From a virus, in IMG/VR virus record IMGVR_UViG_3300025674_000188, positions 1-33,461 of that record: a DNA stretch of 33,461 nucleotides; one strand, 5' to 3'. The notes under the pieces are model-generated. The model was not told where the DNA came from. It did not search any database and worked only from the letters and a program-made list of their open reading frames with translations. Below, piece after piece: positions 20,156 through 31,186 of the stretch (position 1 is the stretch's first letter; each line of letters starts with the position of its first letter). Position numbers and translations under genes: made by a program.

Positions 20156-21031
20156 ATGGGGTTAATAAGTCAAACAGAACAGCAGTATTACTCTGGTAAT
20201 GACTATGGTAGTTATCAGTTTGTTACTTTGCAAAACATTATAGATCAATTTATGGTTGTTTATGTTGGAGAAGATAAGATAATTAGCAAGGCTAGTAAAA
20301 TAGACGTAGCTTTTCATGCTCAACGAGCTTTAGCGGAAATGAGTTTTGATACATTTAAGTCTACTAAGTCTATAGAACAAATAGTACCTCCTTCTCTTAC
20401 AATGCCGCTACCAATAGACTTTGTTAACTATGTTAAAGTGAGTTATATTGATAGTGTTGGTGTAAAACACAATATATATCCTAATAGAAAAACTTCAAAT
20501 CCAAAGTCTTTAAATCAAGATGGAACAAACTACCAGTATAATGCTGATGGAAGTTTAATGACAAATTCTGATTCTACGGCTTGGACAAACTATAAATCAG
20601 CAACCCCTACTGAACTTAGTAATAACGACTTTGATTACGATGACGATGTTTACAATTACAATATTGGCCAAAGATACGGTTTAGAACCCGAACACTCTCA
20701 AGTAAACGGATTTTTCTATATAGATGAACTAAAAGGGAACATACACTTTAGTTCTAATATAAACGGCAAGAGTATAATATTAGATTATATTAGCGATAGT
20801 TTAGGAACCGATAGCGAAATGCAGGTCCATAAGTTCGCCGAAGAAGCAATGTATAAACAAATATCATATGCTATAATTTCTACAAAAATAAATATACCAG
20901 AGTATATTGTTCAAAGATATAAGAAAGAAGCAAGAGCTTCAAAAAGGCAAGCTAAACTTAGATTATCAAACATTAAATTTGAAGAAATAGTACAAATATT
21001 AAGAGGCAAATCTAAACACATAAAACATTAA
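20156..21031 (+). CDS. Probable head-tail connector / tail tube protein, 291 aa
   Basis: N-terminal ITDQF-type helical region (VYVGEDKIISKASKIDVAFHAQRALAEMSFDTF), then PPSLTMPLPIDFVNYVKVSYID, and a C-terminal helix EAMYKQISYAIISTKINIPEYIVQRYKKEARASKRQAKLRL. This matches the general plan of adaptor proteins of the P22 gp4 and T7 gp11 type that join portal to nozzle. Homology is inferred from pattern and position, directly before the nozzle gene. It may form a dodecameric adaptor ring. Confidence 0.6.
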   Translation: MGLISQTEQQYYSGNDYGSYQFVTLQNIIDQFMVVYVGEDKIISKASKIDVAFHAQRALAEMSFDTFKSTKSIEQIVPPSLTMPLPIDFVNYVKVSYIDSVGVKHNIYPNRKTSNPKSLNQDGTNYQYNADGSLMTNSDSTAWTNYKSATPTELSNNDFDYDDDVYNYNIGQRYGLEPEHSQVNGFFYIDELKGNIHFSSNINGKSIILDYISDSLGTDSEMQVHKFAEEAMYKQISYAIISTKINIPEYIVQRYKKEARASKRQAKLRLSNIKFEEIVQILRGKSKHIKH

Positions 21032-21034
21032 TCA

Positions 21035-24000
21035 ATGCCGGAATTAAAAAGAAATTTTCTAAAAGGTAAAATGAACAAGGACCTTGATGAAAGGTTAGTT
21101 CCTAGTGGTTCTTATAGAGATGCTGTTAATATAGAAGTTGAAACATCTGAAGATTCTAATTCTGGATCAGTTCAAACTTTAAAAGGAAATGTAATATCAA
21201 ACAATGTAACGTCTCCAGGATCTTATAAATCTATAACCGTAGGTTCTTTTGTTGATAATGCAAACAATAAGATTTATAACTTTATACATAAAGCGTCTGA
21301 TTTTTCAAACGATTCTTCTAACAGTTATAATGGTTACGCTAGAAGTAGAGGTGTTAGATCAGATGTCATACAGGAATTATCGCCAAACTCTAGTTTAAAC
21401 GCCTCTACATCATCATTGGTTTTTGTAGACGTGTACGAAGCAAGAGCTTCATTAAGTTCTCAAATACTAGAAGATCAAACAGTAATCACTTTAAACAACG
21501 ATCCTACTAGTCCTAATTATTGTGGATTTCAAAATGTTGAAGATTCTACAGGTTCTTACAGATCACCTTTAAAGGTAGGTATGCGAATACAAGCCGTCAG
21601 AACAGATGGTTTTGATAATTGGTCGGGTAATTTTGTTGTTGTAAAAGCTTTAGGTGTTTTTCAAAACACAACAACAGTAACTTTTAGTAAAATAGAAAAC
21701 GTGTCTAATCCTTTAGATACTGACGCTATAAATAGCGGCGTTATTTTAAAATTTACCAGCGATAGAGTACTTAATTTTTACGCAGGAAAATATCAAGAAA
21801 AAGAAATAAATACTTCTCAAGGTCAAACTACATATACACCTGAGTATAGTATGATTACATCAATCAATAAGATTGATGATTTACTATTATTTACTGATGG
21901 TAGAACTGAACCTAAAAAAATAAATGTACCTAGATTTAAAAGAGGTACAATAAATAATATTACAATACCAACCAAACTTTACGTTTATATTGACCAAAAA
22001 TACATTGGAGCTACAGCGACGCCTAATTCAACATTTTTCCAAGGAATAGCAAACGCTGATGAATCTCATATAACTGTTATTAAGAAAAACCCCGAAACAC
22101 CAATAAAAGTAAAGTGTAATGTTAACGAAACTGATTTTGCCAATTTATTGGTTCCAGTTCTTGGTAAAGGAGATTTAACAGAAGATAGTTTTCAGCCTTT
22201 TGCATTGTCAAATAACGCTAATGTAAAATATAATATTGGGCAATATTTTTATATAAAGCCCGTTACTAGTTCTATAGTTTACGAAGTAGACGATATACTA
22301 AAACTAGTTGGTCAAGATAGCGCTACTGTAGTCTTTGTTAGAATAGACAGCATTACTGAAGATCCTGCTAGCGGTGGGAATTATTATGCCGTCGCGCTAC
22401 AAACAGACGATGAAGATTACGTGGGTACTGAAGAAGATGAAGTTTGGGTGGCTAGTATTGCTGTAAAACAAAACATATATAAAGATGTTTTTGTTAATTT
22501 TGCTTACAGATACACTTACTCTGATGGACAAAAATCTTGTATTTCACCATATTCAAAAACAGCGTTTTTACCTGGTTTGTATTCTTACAACTCTAAAAAC
22601 GGATTTAATTTAGGTATGGAAAATCAATCTTCTAGTATTGATTTAAGTGAATTTATACCTTTTAATATTCCGCTAGATGTTACTGAAGTAGAAATATTGT
22701 TCAAGACCAGTAAATCTGAAAACGTATATGTTGCTAAATCTATAAAAAGAAGAAGTTCTGATTTTAATTTTAATGAAACATCAGTATTATCACCTAACGG
22801 TAAAATAACCCTGCAAGACGAATTATTTGGGTCTGCATTACCATCTAATCAATTAACCAGAAATTTTGATGCTGTCCCTAAAAAAGCTATAACTCAAGAG
22901 ATTATGGCCAACAGACTTATGTTTGGAAACTATTATGAAGATTATGATTTAAAAGATACTTCAGACGAAAACATAAACGTTTCGCTAGACGTAGAGCATG
23001 AAAGTAATAACTATGCTTTTTTCAACTCTTTTAACTCTACGAACAATATAATGTTGTTTCCCAACTTTGGGGTGTCTCAAGCTGGGTGGGCTGTCAATTA
23101 TACTTATGGAGCAACAATATTCCCAAGTAGCATATCAGCTGGTACTGTTAGTTCTCCACTAGCGTTTGAGATAGAATATGATCCTGGGAACAACTATAAT
23201 GGCGGAACTGCCGCTGGTATTGCAAATCACACTTTTCATTACACTCTACCTTATGTAACTAACGCCACAGACGTACACACATATAGTTTTGATATTGAAT
23301 TAATAGTCAAAAACACGGGAGGTGTTACTCAACCAAGATATAAAATTGGAATTTATTATAGCGATGGCTCAGCTACACCTGGGGCGCTTATAACAGAAAG
23401 CGAGGAATTTGGTGGAGGAGATGGGAGTGATTTCGATTTTTTTGAAAGACCAGGAGACGGTCTTTCAGTTCAAGGTATTCAAATGAATTACTCTGGCACT
23501 TTTTCTTTACCATCTGGACCGGAAGGTAGCCAAAATAAAATATGTTTTGCTTTAAAATCTTTAGACGCTGTTTCGGATCTTGTTGTTGTTAGACCGCTTT
23601 TAATAGGTGGTAAAATTGAAATAAATGAATCTCCAGATTCTGTCAATGCAATTCAAGCAACGCAAGGTATTGAGTCTGTGAAGACAGATCGTTTTTATCA
23701 AGTTGGAGTTGTATATAGAGATAAATATGGTAGAGAATCTTCAGTATTATTAGACGAAAGTTTTAATTTTCAAGTCCCTATATCAAAAAGTGGAAAGCAA
23801 AATTTAATAACAGCTAAAATAAATAATCAAGCTCCAAGCTGGGCTGAAACTTATAAGTTTTTTATTAAAGAAACCACACAAAGATATAATAACTTAGTAT
23901 TAGAAGCTGCTTTTGAAAACAATGATGGAGAGTTTGCTTGGTTAGTTTTCAATTCTGTAGATAGAAATAAAGTAAAAGTTGGGGACACTTTAATACTTAA

Positions 24001-26041
24001 GAAAAAACAAGCTTTAAACGAAGCTGTAACAAGTCCTGATGCAAACTGGAAAATTATTGACATACAAGATAATGGAACTGTAAACGAAGAAGCTGGCACC
24101 TTACTTGTGCAAGGTACGCAAATATCAGAAGCGGTAATAGCTAGTGCTTCAGAGTTAATAGGCAAGTTTTTTGTTAAAGTTAATTTAGATAGTTTCTTTA
24201 CAACTTATATTGGTGATATAACTACAACACCAATAGTTTCAGCTGGAAACTACAACGGCGCGGTTTTTGAAACTAAACCAAGTCAATTAGTTGATCTTGA
24301 TTTATATTATGAAGCTAGTCAAGCTTATCCAATAAAGTTAAATAGAGAAAACTTAGGCACTTATATAAAGCCAAACGCGCGTGTGGAAATAGATCCATCT
24401 GGATCAAATATCGCTCAACAGATAGTAGACGCTTTTAACTCAATAATACATAGGGTTAATAAGTTTCCACAAACAATGGTTGGAGCTAGTTCGTTTGGAT
24501 CTTTTCAAGTAAATGAAAATATTGCTACTGGCAATGATGGATTTGCTAAAATATCAGTGCTTCAAGAGAATTTACTACCTCCAAATGTAATTATTCCAGC
24601 TGGCACGGTTTTAAGATTTGTTGAAGAAGATAATAGTTATGTTACAGCTAAACTAGCTAAAGATACTAATGGGAGTAATTTTTATTTAATACCTTTTACT
24701 CATAACACTAATCAAAACTCAACATATTCTACTAAAATAAGATTACCTTGGTTTAATTGTTATGCTTTTGGCAATGGCGTAGAGTCAGACACTATTAGAG
24801 ATGATTTTAACGAGGGCACTATATATCCATACGCGGCTTCTGGTAAACAAAGTGGCTTTAAAGCTAATATACCTTTGGATGTGTATAAAGAACGCCATAG
24901 AAAGCACGATATAATATTTTCAAGCATATATAATGATAAATCTGATTTGAATAAATTAAATGAGTTTATTTTAGCTGAGAACATTGTAAAATCAATAAAC
25001 CCAGAATATGGTAGTATACAAAAGCTATATTCAAGAAACAATGATTTGGTAACTATATGCGAAGATAAATGCTTGAAGGTTTTATCTAAAAAAGATGCGC
25101 TATATAATGCTGATGGAAACTCTCAATTATTATCATCTACAAATGTGTTAGGTGAAGCGATTCCATTTACCGGGGATTATGGTATATCTAAAAACCCAGA
25201 AAGCTTTGCTGTTGATGAATACAGGATATATTTTGTAGACAAAGCACGAGGTTCAGTGCTTAGACTATCAAACGATGGTTTAACGCCAATATCTGATTAT
25301 GGAATGGAAGATTGGTTTAATGATAACTTAAAAAATGCTTCAGCTATAATAGGTGGGTTTGATGGAAAGAAAGAAGAATACAACGTAACAATACATGAAA
25401 CAATTGTTAAAGGTAGCACTAAAAATGTATATACTTTAAGTTTTAATGAATCTTCTAATGGTTGGGTAAGTTTTAAATCTTTTATTCCAGAATCTTGTTT
25501 AACTATAAACAACGGTTTTTATACGTTTAAAAATGGAATATTATACAAACATCATATATCTAAACAAGACAATAACTTGCCTGTAGGCGCAAATAATTTT
25601 TATGGCAATAGTTATACCTCTAGTGTCACTGCAATTTTTAACGAAGCGCCAGATATTGTAAAATCTTTTAGCACCATAAGCTATGAGGGTAGTCAATCAA
25701 AAGTAAATCAATTTACAAATGTACTATTTGAAGGTAATAATGTAAATGACAATGAATATTACAATGCCGAATCAATAAAGGGTTGGTATTTAGAAAGTAT
25801 AAACACAGATCTACAAGAAGGTGAAATTACTGAGTTTATAAAAAAAGAAAACAAATGGCATAATTATATTAAAGGTATACCAACAAGCTACACAAACAAT
25901 TTCGAAGGTAGTCAATTAAATAACAATTTAGATTTATCTGAGTTTAGTGTGCAAGGTATCGGTGAAATATTAAATGTGCAATTAGAGGCAGGGGCACAGA
26001 CTCCTAGTCAAGGTATTAGTATAACAATAGAAGTAGAATAA
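21035..26041 (+). CDS. Tail nozzle / stabilisation protein, very large (1668 aa)
   Basis: The N-terminus, GKMNKDLDERLVPSGSYRDAVNIEV then SGSVQTLKGN, is the hallmark of podovirus nozzle proteins (P22 gp10, T7 gp12 and related), where it starts a beta-propeller. A second conserved part near 610-650 (KAITQEIMANRLMFGNYYEDYDL) and near 890-955 (YRDKYGRESSVLLDESFNF) precede the C-terminal region: NPEYGSIQKLYSRNNDLVTICED, KDALYNADGN and DYGISKNPESFAVDEYRIYFVDKARGSVLRLSNDGL, a propeller blade pattern. It is far longer than P22 gp10 (about 470 aa), with inserted beta domains between blades. It would form the tail tube tip or nozzle ring. The gene follows the connector by three bases. Confidence 0.82.
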   Translation: MPELKRNFLKGKMNKDLDERLVPSGSYRDAVNIEVETSEDSNSGSVQTLKGNVISNNVTSPGSYKSITVGSFVDNANNKIYNFIHKASDFSNDSSNSYNGYARSRGVRSDVIQELSPNSSLNASTSSLVFVDVYEARASLSSQILEDQTVITLNNDPTSPNYCGFQNVEDSTGSYRSPLKVGMRIQAVRTDGFDNWSGNFVVVKALGVFQNTTTVTFSKIENVSNPLDTDAINSGVILKFTSDRVLNFYAGKYQEKEINTSQGQTTYTPEYSMITSINKIDDLLLFTDGRTEPKKINVPRFKRGTINNITIPTKLYVYIDQKYIGATATPNSTFFQGIANADESHITVIKKNPETPIKVKCNVNETDFANLLVPVLGKGDLTEDSFQPFALSNNANVKYNIGQYFYIKPVTSSIVYEVDDILKLVGQDSATVVFVRIDSITEDPASGGNYYAVALQTDDEDYVGTEEDEVWVASIAVKQNIYKDVFVNFAYRYTYSDGQKSCISPYSKTAFLPGLYSYNSKNGFNLGMENQSSSIDLSEFIPFNIPLDVTEVEILFKTSKSENVYVAKSIKRRSSDFNFNETSVLSPNGKITLQDELFGSALPSNQLTRNFDAVPKKAITQEIMANRLMFGNYYEDYDLKDTSDENINVSLDVEHESNNYAFFNSFNSTNNIMLFPNFGVSQAGWAVNYTYGATIFPSSISAGTVSSPLAFEIEYDPGNNYNGGTAAGIANHTFHYTLPYVTNATDVHTYSFDIELIVKNTGGVTQPRYKIGIYYSDGSATPGALITESEEFGGGDGSDFDFFERPGDGLSVQGIQMNYSGTFSLPSGPEGSQNKICFALKSLDAVSDLVVVRPLLIGGKIEINESPDSVNAIQATQGIESVKTDRFYQVGVVYRDKYGRESSVLLDESFNFQVPISKSGKQNLITAKINNQAPSWAETYKFFIKETTQRYNNLVLEAAFENNDGEFAWLVFNSVDRNKVKVGDTLILKKKQALNEAVTSPDANWKIIDIQDNGTVNEEAGTLLVQGTQISEAVIASASELIGKFFVKVNLDSFFTTYIGDITTTPIVSAGNYNGAVFETKPSQLVDLDLYYEASQAYPIKLNRENLGTYIKPNARVEIDPSGSNIAQQIVDAFNSIIHRVNKFPQTMVGASSFGSFQVNENIATGNDGFAKISVLQENLLPPNVIIPAGTVLRFVEEDNSYVTAKLAKDTNGSNFYLIPFTHNTNQNSTYSTKIRLPWFNCYAFGNGVESDTIRDDFNEGTIYPYAASGKQSGFKANIPLDVYKERHRKHDIIFSSIYNDKSDLNKLNEFILAENIVKSINPEYGSIQKLYSRNNDLVTICEDKCLKVLSKKDALYNADGNSQLLSSTNVLGEAIPFTGDYGISKNPESFAVDEYRIYFVDKARGSVLRLSNDGLTPISDYGMEDWFNDNLKNASAIIGGFDGKKEEYNVTIHETIVKGSTKNVYTLSFNESSNGWVSFKSFIPESCLTINNGFYTFKNGILYKHHISKQDNNLPVGANNFYGNSYTSSVTAIFNEAPDIVKSFSTISYEGSQSKVNQFTNVLFEGNNVNDNEYYNAESIKGWYLESINTDLQEGEITEFIKKENKWHNYIKGIPTSYTNNFEGSQLNNNLDLSEFSVQGIGEILNVQLEAGAQTPSQGISITIEVE

Positions 26042-26042
26042 A

Positions 26043-29000
26043 ATGAATGAAGCTTGGTATTCAGATGGTTTAATAATATACAACGTTGCGGAAATTTATG
26101 ATGAATCAAGTATTCTTCAAGTTCCAAACACGTTTCTAATACAACCAAATCCGGGATATACTATTTCAGCAGATATGTTTACTGTTGAAGCACCAACTGC
26201 TACATCTATATATTCTAGCGTTTCATTTTCTAACCAAGGAAACGTAGGATCACCATCAAACACCGTGTTAGGCACAATAACTTATAATGAAACTTATTCA
26301 CTACCAAACTCAAATGTAACTGAAACAATTAACGTAATTCAAAGTGAAGTTGTAGACAACTTAATATTTTTTAATGAAACGTTAATTTTTTACATCACAA
26401 ATCCAATAACGCCTGTAGGATTTACTATTGCTCTTGAATCAAATTTACCTCAAGTAACTATCACTGAAGTAGATGGCGCAGCGAATCAAACTTGGAAGGT
26501 GAGCTTGTCGGCTAATGCTGATGATATAGAAGATATATTCTTAAACGAAAATATATTTAGCGTTACGTACACAGCTACTGCTAATTATGTTTTACAAAAA
26601 GTTCAAGGTTTTAATGGAGGAGGATTTGATCCGCTACCTAATTTTGAGTTAGCTTTTAGCGTTGAGAATAATTATCCAAACGTTAATATACCTTCTTCGA
26701 TAATTAATCTAGGTACTAATGTAAAACAAATAAAAAGAAAATATTTTTTAAATAATTTTACTGTACCAGAAGGACAGTCGAATATGGGCGTTTATATATT
26801 ACCTAGCCCAACTGTCTATGGGTTGAGTTGTTCTATTGATCATGAAAATGCTACAACAAGTGTTGCGGGATCAGGTGTAGACGAACTAGCAATACCTTTA
26901 ATTCAAGGAACGCCTGGGGGTACTATAATAGTGCCTTATGTTTCTTTGGAAGGAGACATGTTAGATCCTGGTGAAACGAGTAATGATTCTCAAAATATAT
27001 ATGTAGATGCGTCAGCTAATCCAGGAGCTACAAATAGAACTGGAATTGTTACAATACAATCTCCAGAATCTCCATACACACCGCTATTAGATGCGATTGT
27101 TATTAGTCAAAACCCAGTAGAATATACGCAATTAAGTTTTAGTTCTACTTCAGATGATTACACGCCGCCTAATTCTACTGTTGACTCAATAACAGTACCT
27201 AGCGCTAGTCAATCAGCAAGTGGACTTAATTCTATTGGATTTTATGGATTTACAAATGATAGTAATGTTTATAATCCAGCTGGCGACACGTTTGTTGGTA
27301 GTTCGTTAATAACACTTTTACAAAGTGATGGCGTTACACCTTTTACAGATACTTGGTTTGTATTAGATACTGTAACAGTTTATTCTGCGCAGGCTGATTT
27401 ATGGAAAACTTTTCATGCTTTCTATTTACAAGAAAACACTACTTCTAGCGATAGAATAGTAAAAATAAAATACGAACATACTGACGATGCTGCGACTTAT
27501 GATATTTTAACAATAACGCAAAAAGCCGCTTATGACGTAACTGTTGACACAGTAGATTACGCTTTATCTATTGACGGCGGCAATACTGTAACAGCTTTGG
27601 TTGGGGTGCAAGGACAAACTTTTGCCCCAAGTGGAGAAAGTTGGTTTGAGATTTCAGATAGCGCTCAAACAGTGAAACTTTACATGAATATTAATGATCA
27701 GGATTACGCTGGACTAAATGTTTTTGCGTTTGATAATGTTAATAGCGTTACTGGTGGCTGGTCTTCAATAACTCCTTCTGGAGACTATGGAGAGTTTGTA
27801 ATTACAAGAGATTTCTTTGGCCCAGATGTTATAAATCAATACGATCACCCAACGTGGTATGAAACCGTCTCTAATGACTTTTTACCAACACCGTTAAACG
27901 ATCCTCAAAACGCGAGCTACGATTATTATATTAATATAGATATTAACGCTAGAAGTTTTGATGAACCTGGCTTTGGTGGTTTTTATTTTCAATCTTGGGA
28001 TAGAAAAATTAGATTCAGACATAAACATCCTGAAAATAGTTCCGCAAACTCTAACACTTGGAATAAAATTAAAATTAAACAAGATTCGTTAACAGAATTA
28101 AACTTGTTTGGCTTACAGGGCTCAGAGTTACAGGTTTCTATACCCTATACTGCTGGAGCTTCAAACTTTGTTTACATGGACGTTTTTCCAGATCAACAAC
28201 CAGTGTTTAGATACATCGACAGTAATAACGAAGTACAAGCAGACGGCGTTTGGCCTAGTTGGGTTTCTTCTGTTGGCAGCTATCAGGCTACTAACGAACT
28301 AGAGTCTGGTAATAGAAAAATTCAAATAACATCTACGGCTCAAGCAAACGATATAGTGGCTGATACTTTTACTTTTGGAGCTTGGCCTAATGCAACTGCT
28401 ACGCCAACAATAAATAATGTTAGTGATACTATAACTATCTCAAGAAATGCAGCCCCTATTGATGACGCTATATACGAAGTCACGATAGAGAATGTTTATG
28501 CTATGACTGATATTAACACAGAGTATCAAGAAATATCTTCTACAGTTGGAAATAGTACTGCATTTGACATAACATCATTAGGTAATTTTTCAAATCAATT
28601 ATTTAGAATTGGAATTACAGTTTATGGTTGGACGCTCGCTGAGTATAATGATAACTTAATTCCCGGAATGTCGGCTAGTTTTGGCGCGGCTACATCTACC
28701 GATGGCGTAAACGCAACTACTTTGAGTCCAATAAATAATTATATAAATACATTAAGCGTAGTAAAAAACACAGATTGGCCTGGAGATAATAATCTACCAA
28801 CACATTATGTTTATTTTAATATCGCTCAAGTATTTGAGTTACAATCGTGCGAATACATTATAGGTTTTACGCATGGAGACTACATAGTTCCTAATGGAAC
28901 TAACGCTGTTATATCGTTGATTGCTAGCCCATACGGTGCAGCTCAATTTAATGTTGCTCCATCTCCACTAATAATGAAAGATCAAATAACGCAATTTCCT

Positions 29001-30797
29001 CAAAATAGAATTCAAGGTTTTGATATGTTGTTTGGAGATCAGCCATTGGTTTATTATTCTTCTTTTCCAACGCTAATAAATTACGGTAACGCTACTTACG
29101 ATACTACAAAAAATCTGCTTTTTAGAACAGAATTAATTTCTGGATCAACATATCAAGTTGGCGCGACTGATGGCTATAATTATTTAAGCGTCGACATACC
29201 AAGTTATAACAAGTTTTTTAAATTCACTAACAATCCTCAAGACGCAAGCAATTACGATTATGTGTTTGGGCAATATCTAGGTTTAAGCGCAGACTTAAGC
29301 GCTAATAATACTTCAATTAGACAAATCCCAGACGGTCCTGGTACTAGTGTTTTAAAACTATCTTTATTAAGCAATGCAAATGGCACGCCAACACCAAGCA
29401 GTTTTACAGATTTATCAACATTAGCAACAGATTTTAAAAACGTTTATAGTAGATCAAAAAGATATGCTAGAGTTTTCGAAATAAATAGAACTACTTTGGC
29501 AAACGCAGACTCTGTAATCCCAACTAATTATGGAGATAGTTATACTATAGATTACAATATAGATAGCGAATTAAGCGAAATAGCTTTGCAGTGGAGATTG
29601 TATCACGCTGGCATAAATAATTATGAAGCTGTAAATTCAAACTTACTATGGACGGCAAGCTCTAATTCTAGTGCGCTTCAAAGCGATAGCTATTGGTTAA
29701 GTTACGGTCAATATAATATAACTGACGAAGCTGGCGGCGCTGTTCAGAAATATCCTATAGGCGTAAATTATTTAACCAAAAATTTAAGAATTTACAACGA
29801 GTCTAACAATACGTCTACTAGATTGTTATCAACAAAAACACAGTACGGTGGAACAGATACGTTTACAACGTCTAATGACTACGTTTTAAACGGTATAGAT
29901 TGGGTTGAGTTAGCAAGTACTGGAGGTAACAATACTAACATTAATTCAGCTTGGAGTTTTGCCGATGGATTTGCTAATAATATTACTAACGCTTGGCAAT
30001 ATGCGCCTATATTTAAAGTATCTGCAAATACTACTGGACAAAGTAGAAGCGTTAAATTAGGATTATATTATGACTACGATTATCAAGTAAAAAACATTAG
30101 ACTTGATAACTTCTGGACGCTATTTACTAGTGGAACACAAGAAAGTGATTACGATATAGCTGCTACTGCTGGTAGTTATGGCGCTGGATCAGGATATGTG
30201 CAGAGCGGTGCAGACGATATAATAAGTCTTCAGCCGTGGTATAATTATGACAACGAAACCGTTTACAACACTGGTGACATTAACTTAGGTTCTTTTGGAG
30301 AAATACCAGGTAATACTCTTTGGACTAGTGGCACCGACACGATACTGCTTCAATATAGTGGTAATCAAGCTTGGGACGGTAACAGCTTTGTTAAAGTAGA
30401 AGCAGATGCCTTAAAAGCTGGTCAATGCTATTCTATACAGTTTAGTTATATTCAAGAAAACGGATCGGGTAGAGGTGTTAATGTTTACGCGCTATCTTCA
30501 AGTGAAACTTCATTATCAAGCTTAGAGTATGATGATATTGCTGCTACCAATGGATATATACACAAAGATTTAAACACTCTTGTAAGCCAAAATTATCCAT
30601 ACATAACTACTGTTGAATTTACTTATCACAATCAAACAGATCAAGATAGAACTTTAGCTTTTTCAATTAGCAACAATTTAATATCTGATTCATCAACTAA
30701 AAAAGTACATATAACTTTAAAAAGTATTAAAATTATTAGAAGAAAAATAGAAGAAGTTGCACCTGATCAAATAATAAATATAACGCAAGAATCATAA
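26043..30797 (+). CDS. Tail fibre or spike with repeated Ig/BACON-like domains (1584 aa)
   Basis: Long Asn/Ser/Thr-rich beta protein. Several domains end in a strand with the form of BACON or Ig repeats: LDAIVISQNP (about 350), YDILTITQKAA (about 487-497), NKIKIKQD (about 678-685) and DTITISRNAA (about 796-805). A W-x-S-x pattern precedes some, for example WPSWVSSVGS near 737. BACON is known from crAssphage tail proteins and Bacteroidetes glycan-binding proteins. Residues about 1420-1570 form a carbohydrate-binding-like sandwich ending KIIRRK. It likely recognises host surface glycans. It starts one base after the preceding stop. Repeat family is my reading of the pattern and needs profile confirmation. 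Confidence 0.62.
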   Translation: MNEAWYSDGLIIYNVAEIYDESSILQVPNTFLIQPNPGYTISADMFTVEAPTATSIYSSVSFSNQGNVGSPSNTVLGTITYNETYSLPNSNVTETINVIQSEVVDNLIFFNETLIFYITNPITPVGFTIALESNLPQVTITEVDGAANQTWKVSLSANADDIEDIFLNENIFSVTYTATANYVLQKVQGFNGGGFDPLPNFELAFSVENNYPNVNIPSSIINLGTNVKQIKRKYFLNNFTVPEGQSNMGVYILPSPTVYGLSCSIDHENATTSVAGSGVDELAIPLIQGTPGGTIIVPYVSLEGDMLDPGETSNDSQNIYVDASANPGATNRTGIVTIQSPESPYTPLLDAIVISQNPVEYTQLSFSSTSDDYTPPNSTVDSITVPSASQSASGLNSIGFYGFTNDSNVYNPAGDTFVGSSLITLLQSDGVTPFTDTWFVLDTVTVYSAQADLWKTFHAFYLQENTTSSDRIVKIKYEHTDDAATYDILTITQKAAYDVTVDTVDYALSIDGGNTVTALVGVQGQTFAPSGESWFEISDSAQTVKLYMNINDQDYAGLNVFAFDNVNSVTGGWSSITPSGDYGEFVITRDFFGPDVINQYDHPTWYETVSNDFLPTPLNDPQNASYDYYINIDINARSFDEPGFGGFYFQSWDRKIRFRHKHPENSSANSNTWNKIKIKQDSLTELNLFGLQGSELQVSIPYTAGASNFVYMDVFPDQQPVFRYIDSNNEVQADGVWPSWVSSVGSYQATNELESGNRKIQITSTAQANDIVADTFTFGAWPNATATPTINNVSDTITISRNAAPIDDAIYEVTIENVYAMTDINTEYQEISSTVGNSTAFDITSLGNFSNQLFRIGITVYGWTLAEYNDNLIPGMSASFGAATSTDGVNATTLSPINNYINTLSVVKNTDWPGDNNLPTHYVYFNIAQVFELQSCEYIIGFTHGDYIVPNGTNAVISLIASPYGAAQFNVAPSPLIMKDQITQFPQNRIQGFDMLFGDQPLVYYSSFPTLINYGNATYDTTKNLLFRTELISGSTYQVGATDGYNYLSVDIPSYNKFFKFTNNPQDASNYDYVFGQYLGLSADLSANNTSIRQIPDGPGTSVLKLSLLSNANGTPTPSSFTDLSTLATDFKNVYSRSKRYARVFEINRTTLANADSVIPTNYGDSYTIDYNIDSELSEIALQWRLYHAGINNYEAVNSNLLWTASSNSSALQSDSYWLSYGQYNITDEAGGAVQKYPIGVNYLTKNLRIYNESNNTSTRLLSTKTQYGGTDTFTTSNDYVLNGIDWVELASTGGNNTNINSAWSFADGFANNITNAWQYAPIFKVSANTTGQSRSVKLGLYYDYDYQVKNIRLDNFWTLFTSGTQESDYDIAATAGSYGAGSGYVQSGADDIISLQPWYNYDNETVYNTGDINLGSFGEIPGNTLWTSGTDTILLQYSGNQAWDGNSFVKVEADALKAGQCYSIQFSYIQENGSGRGVNVYALSSSETSLSSLEYDDIAATNGYIHKDLNTLVSQNYPYITTVEFTYHNQTDQDRTLAFSISNNLISDSSTKKVHITLKSIKIIRRKIEEVAPDQIINITQES

Positions 30798-30798
30798 C

Positions 30799-31149
30799 AT
30801 GCCAGACGTAACTATTACATTATCAAATATTAATGACTCTTTGTCAGTTGGAGACGTTTTATATTATACGTCTTTCAGTAATTTAGGTGGATTCAACACA
30901 ACAGTAGATCCAACTTCTATTATAAAAATTGGAACTTGTAAAACTATAGGTGAAAATTTTATAGTAGTAGATCACTCAAGCGTTGTTAACATGCCGTCCG
31001 CTGGAGACTTTTTGTTTTTTAGCAAAGACAACTCTGTAAACTTAAGCTCTATTATAGGTTACTATGCTGAAGCTAAGTTTGTAAACGATTCTACAGTGCA
31101 AGGAGAGCTTTTTAGTATTAATGCTGGTATTGAGCAAAGCAGTAAATAA
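30799..31149 (+). CDS. Conserved virion-associated protein, 116 aa
   Basis: Begins MPDVTITLSNINDSLSVGDVLYYTSF; then GTCKTIGENFIVVDHSS and SAGDFLFFSKDNSVNLSSIIGYYAEAKFVNDSTVQGELFS. The GDFLFFSKD and GYYAE-KFVN-S blocks are a pattern I recall in marine phages next to fibre genes. Predominantly beta. Possibly a fibre-attachment or tail-tip protein. The ATG follows the preceding stop by one base. Confidence 0.72.
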   Translation: MPDVTITLSNINDSLSVGDVLYYTSFSNLGGFNTTVDPTSIIKIGTCKTIGENFIVVDHSSVVNMPSAGDFLFFSKDNSVNLSSIIGYYAEAKFVNDSTVQGELFSINAGIEQSSK

Positions 31150-31186
31150 GTGCTCTAGAGTGTAATTATTTAAAGATAATAAAGAT

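Noticed and set aside
23851-25512. Minus-strand ORFs of 70-104 residues within the nozzle gene
   Set aside because: Shadow frames of a long, clearly coding gene with no promoter or start context.
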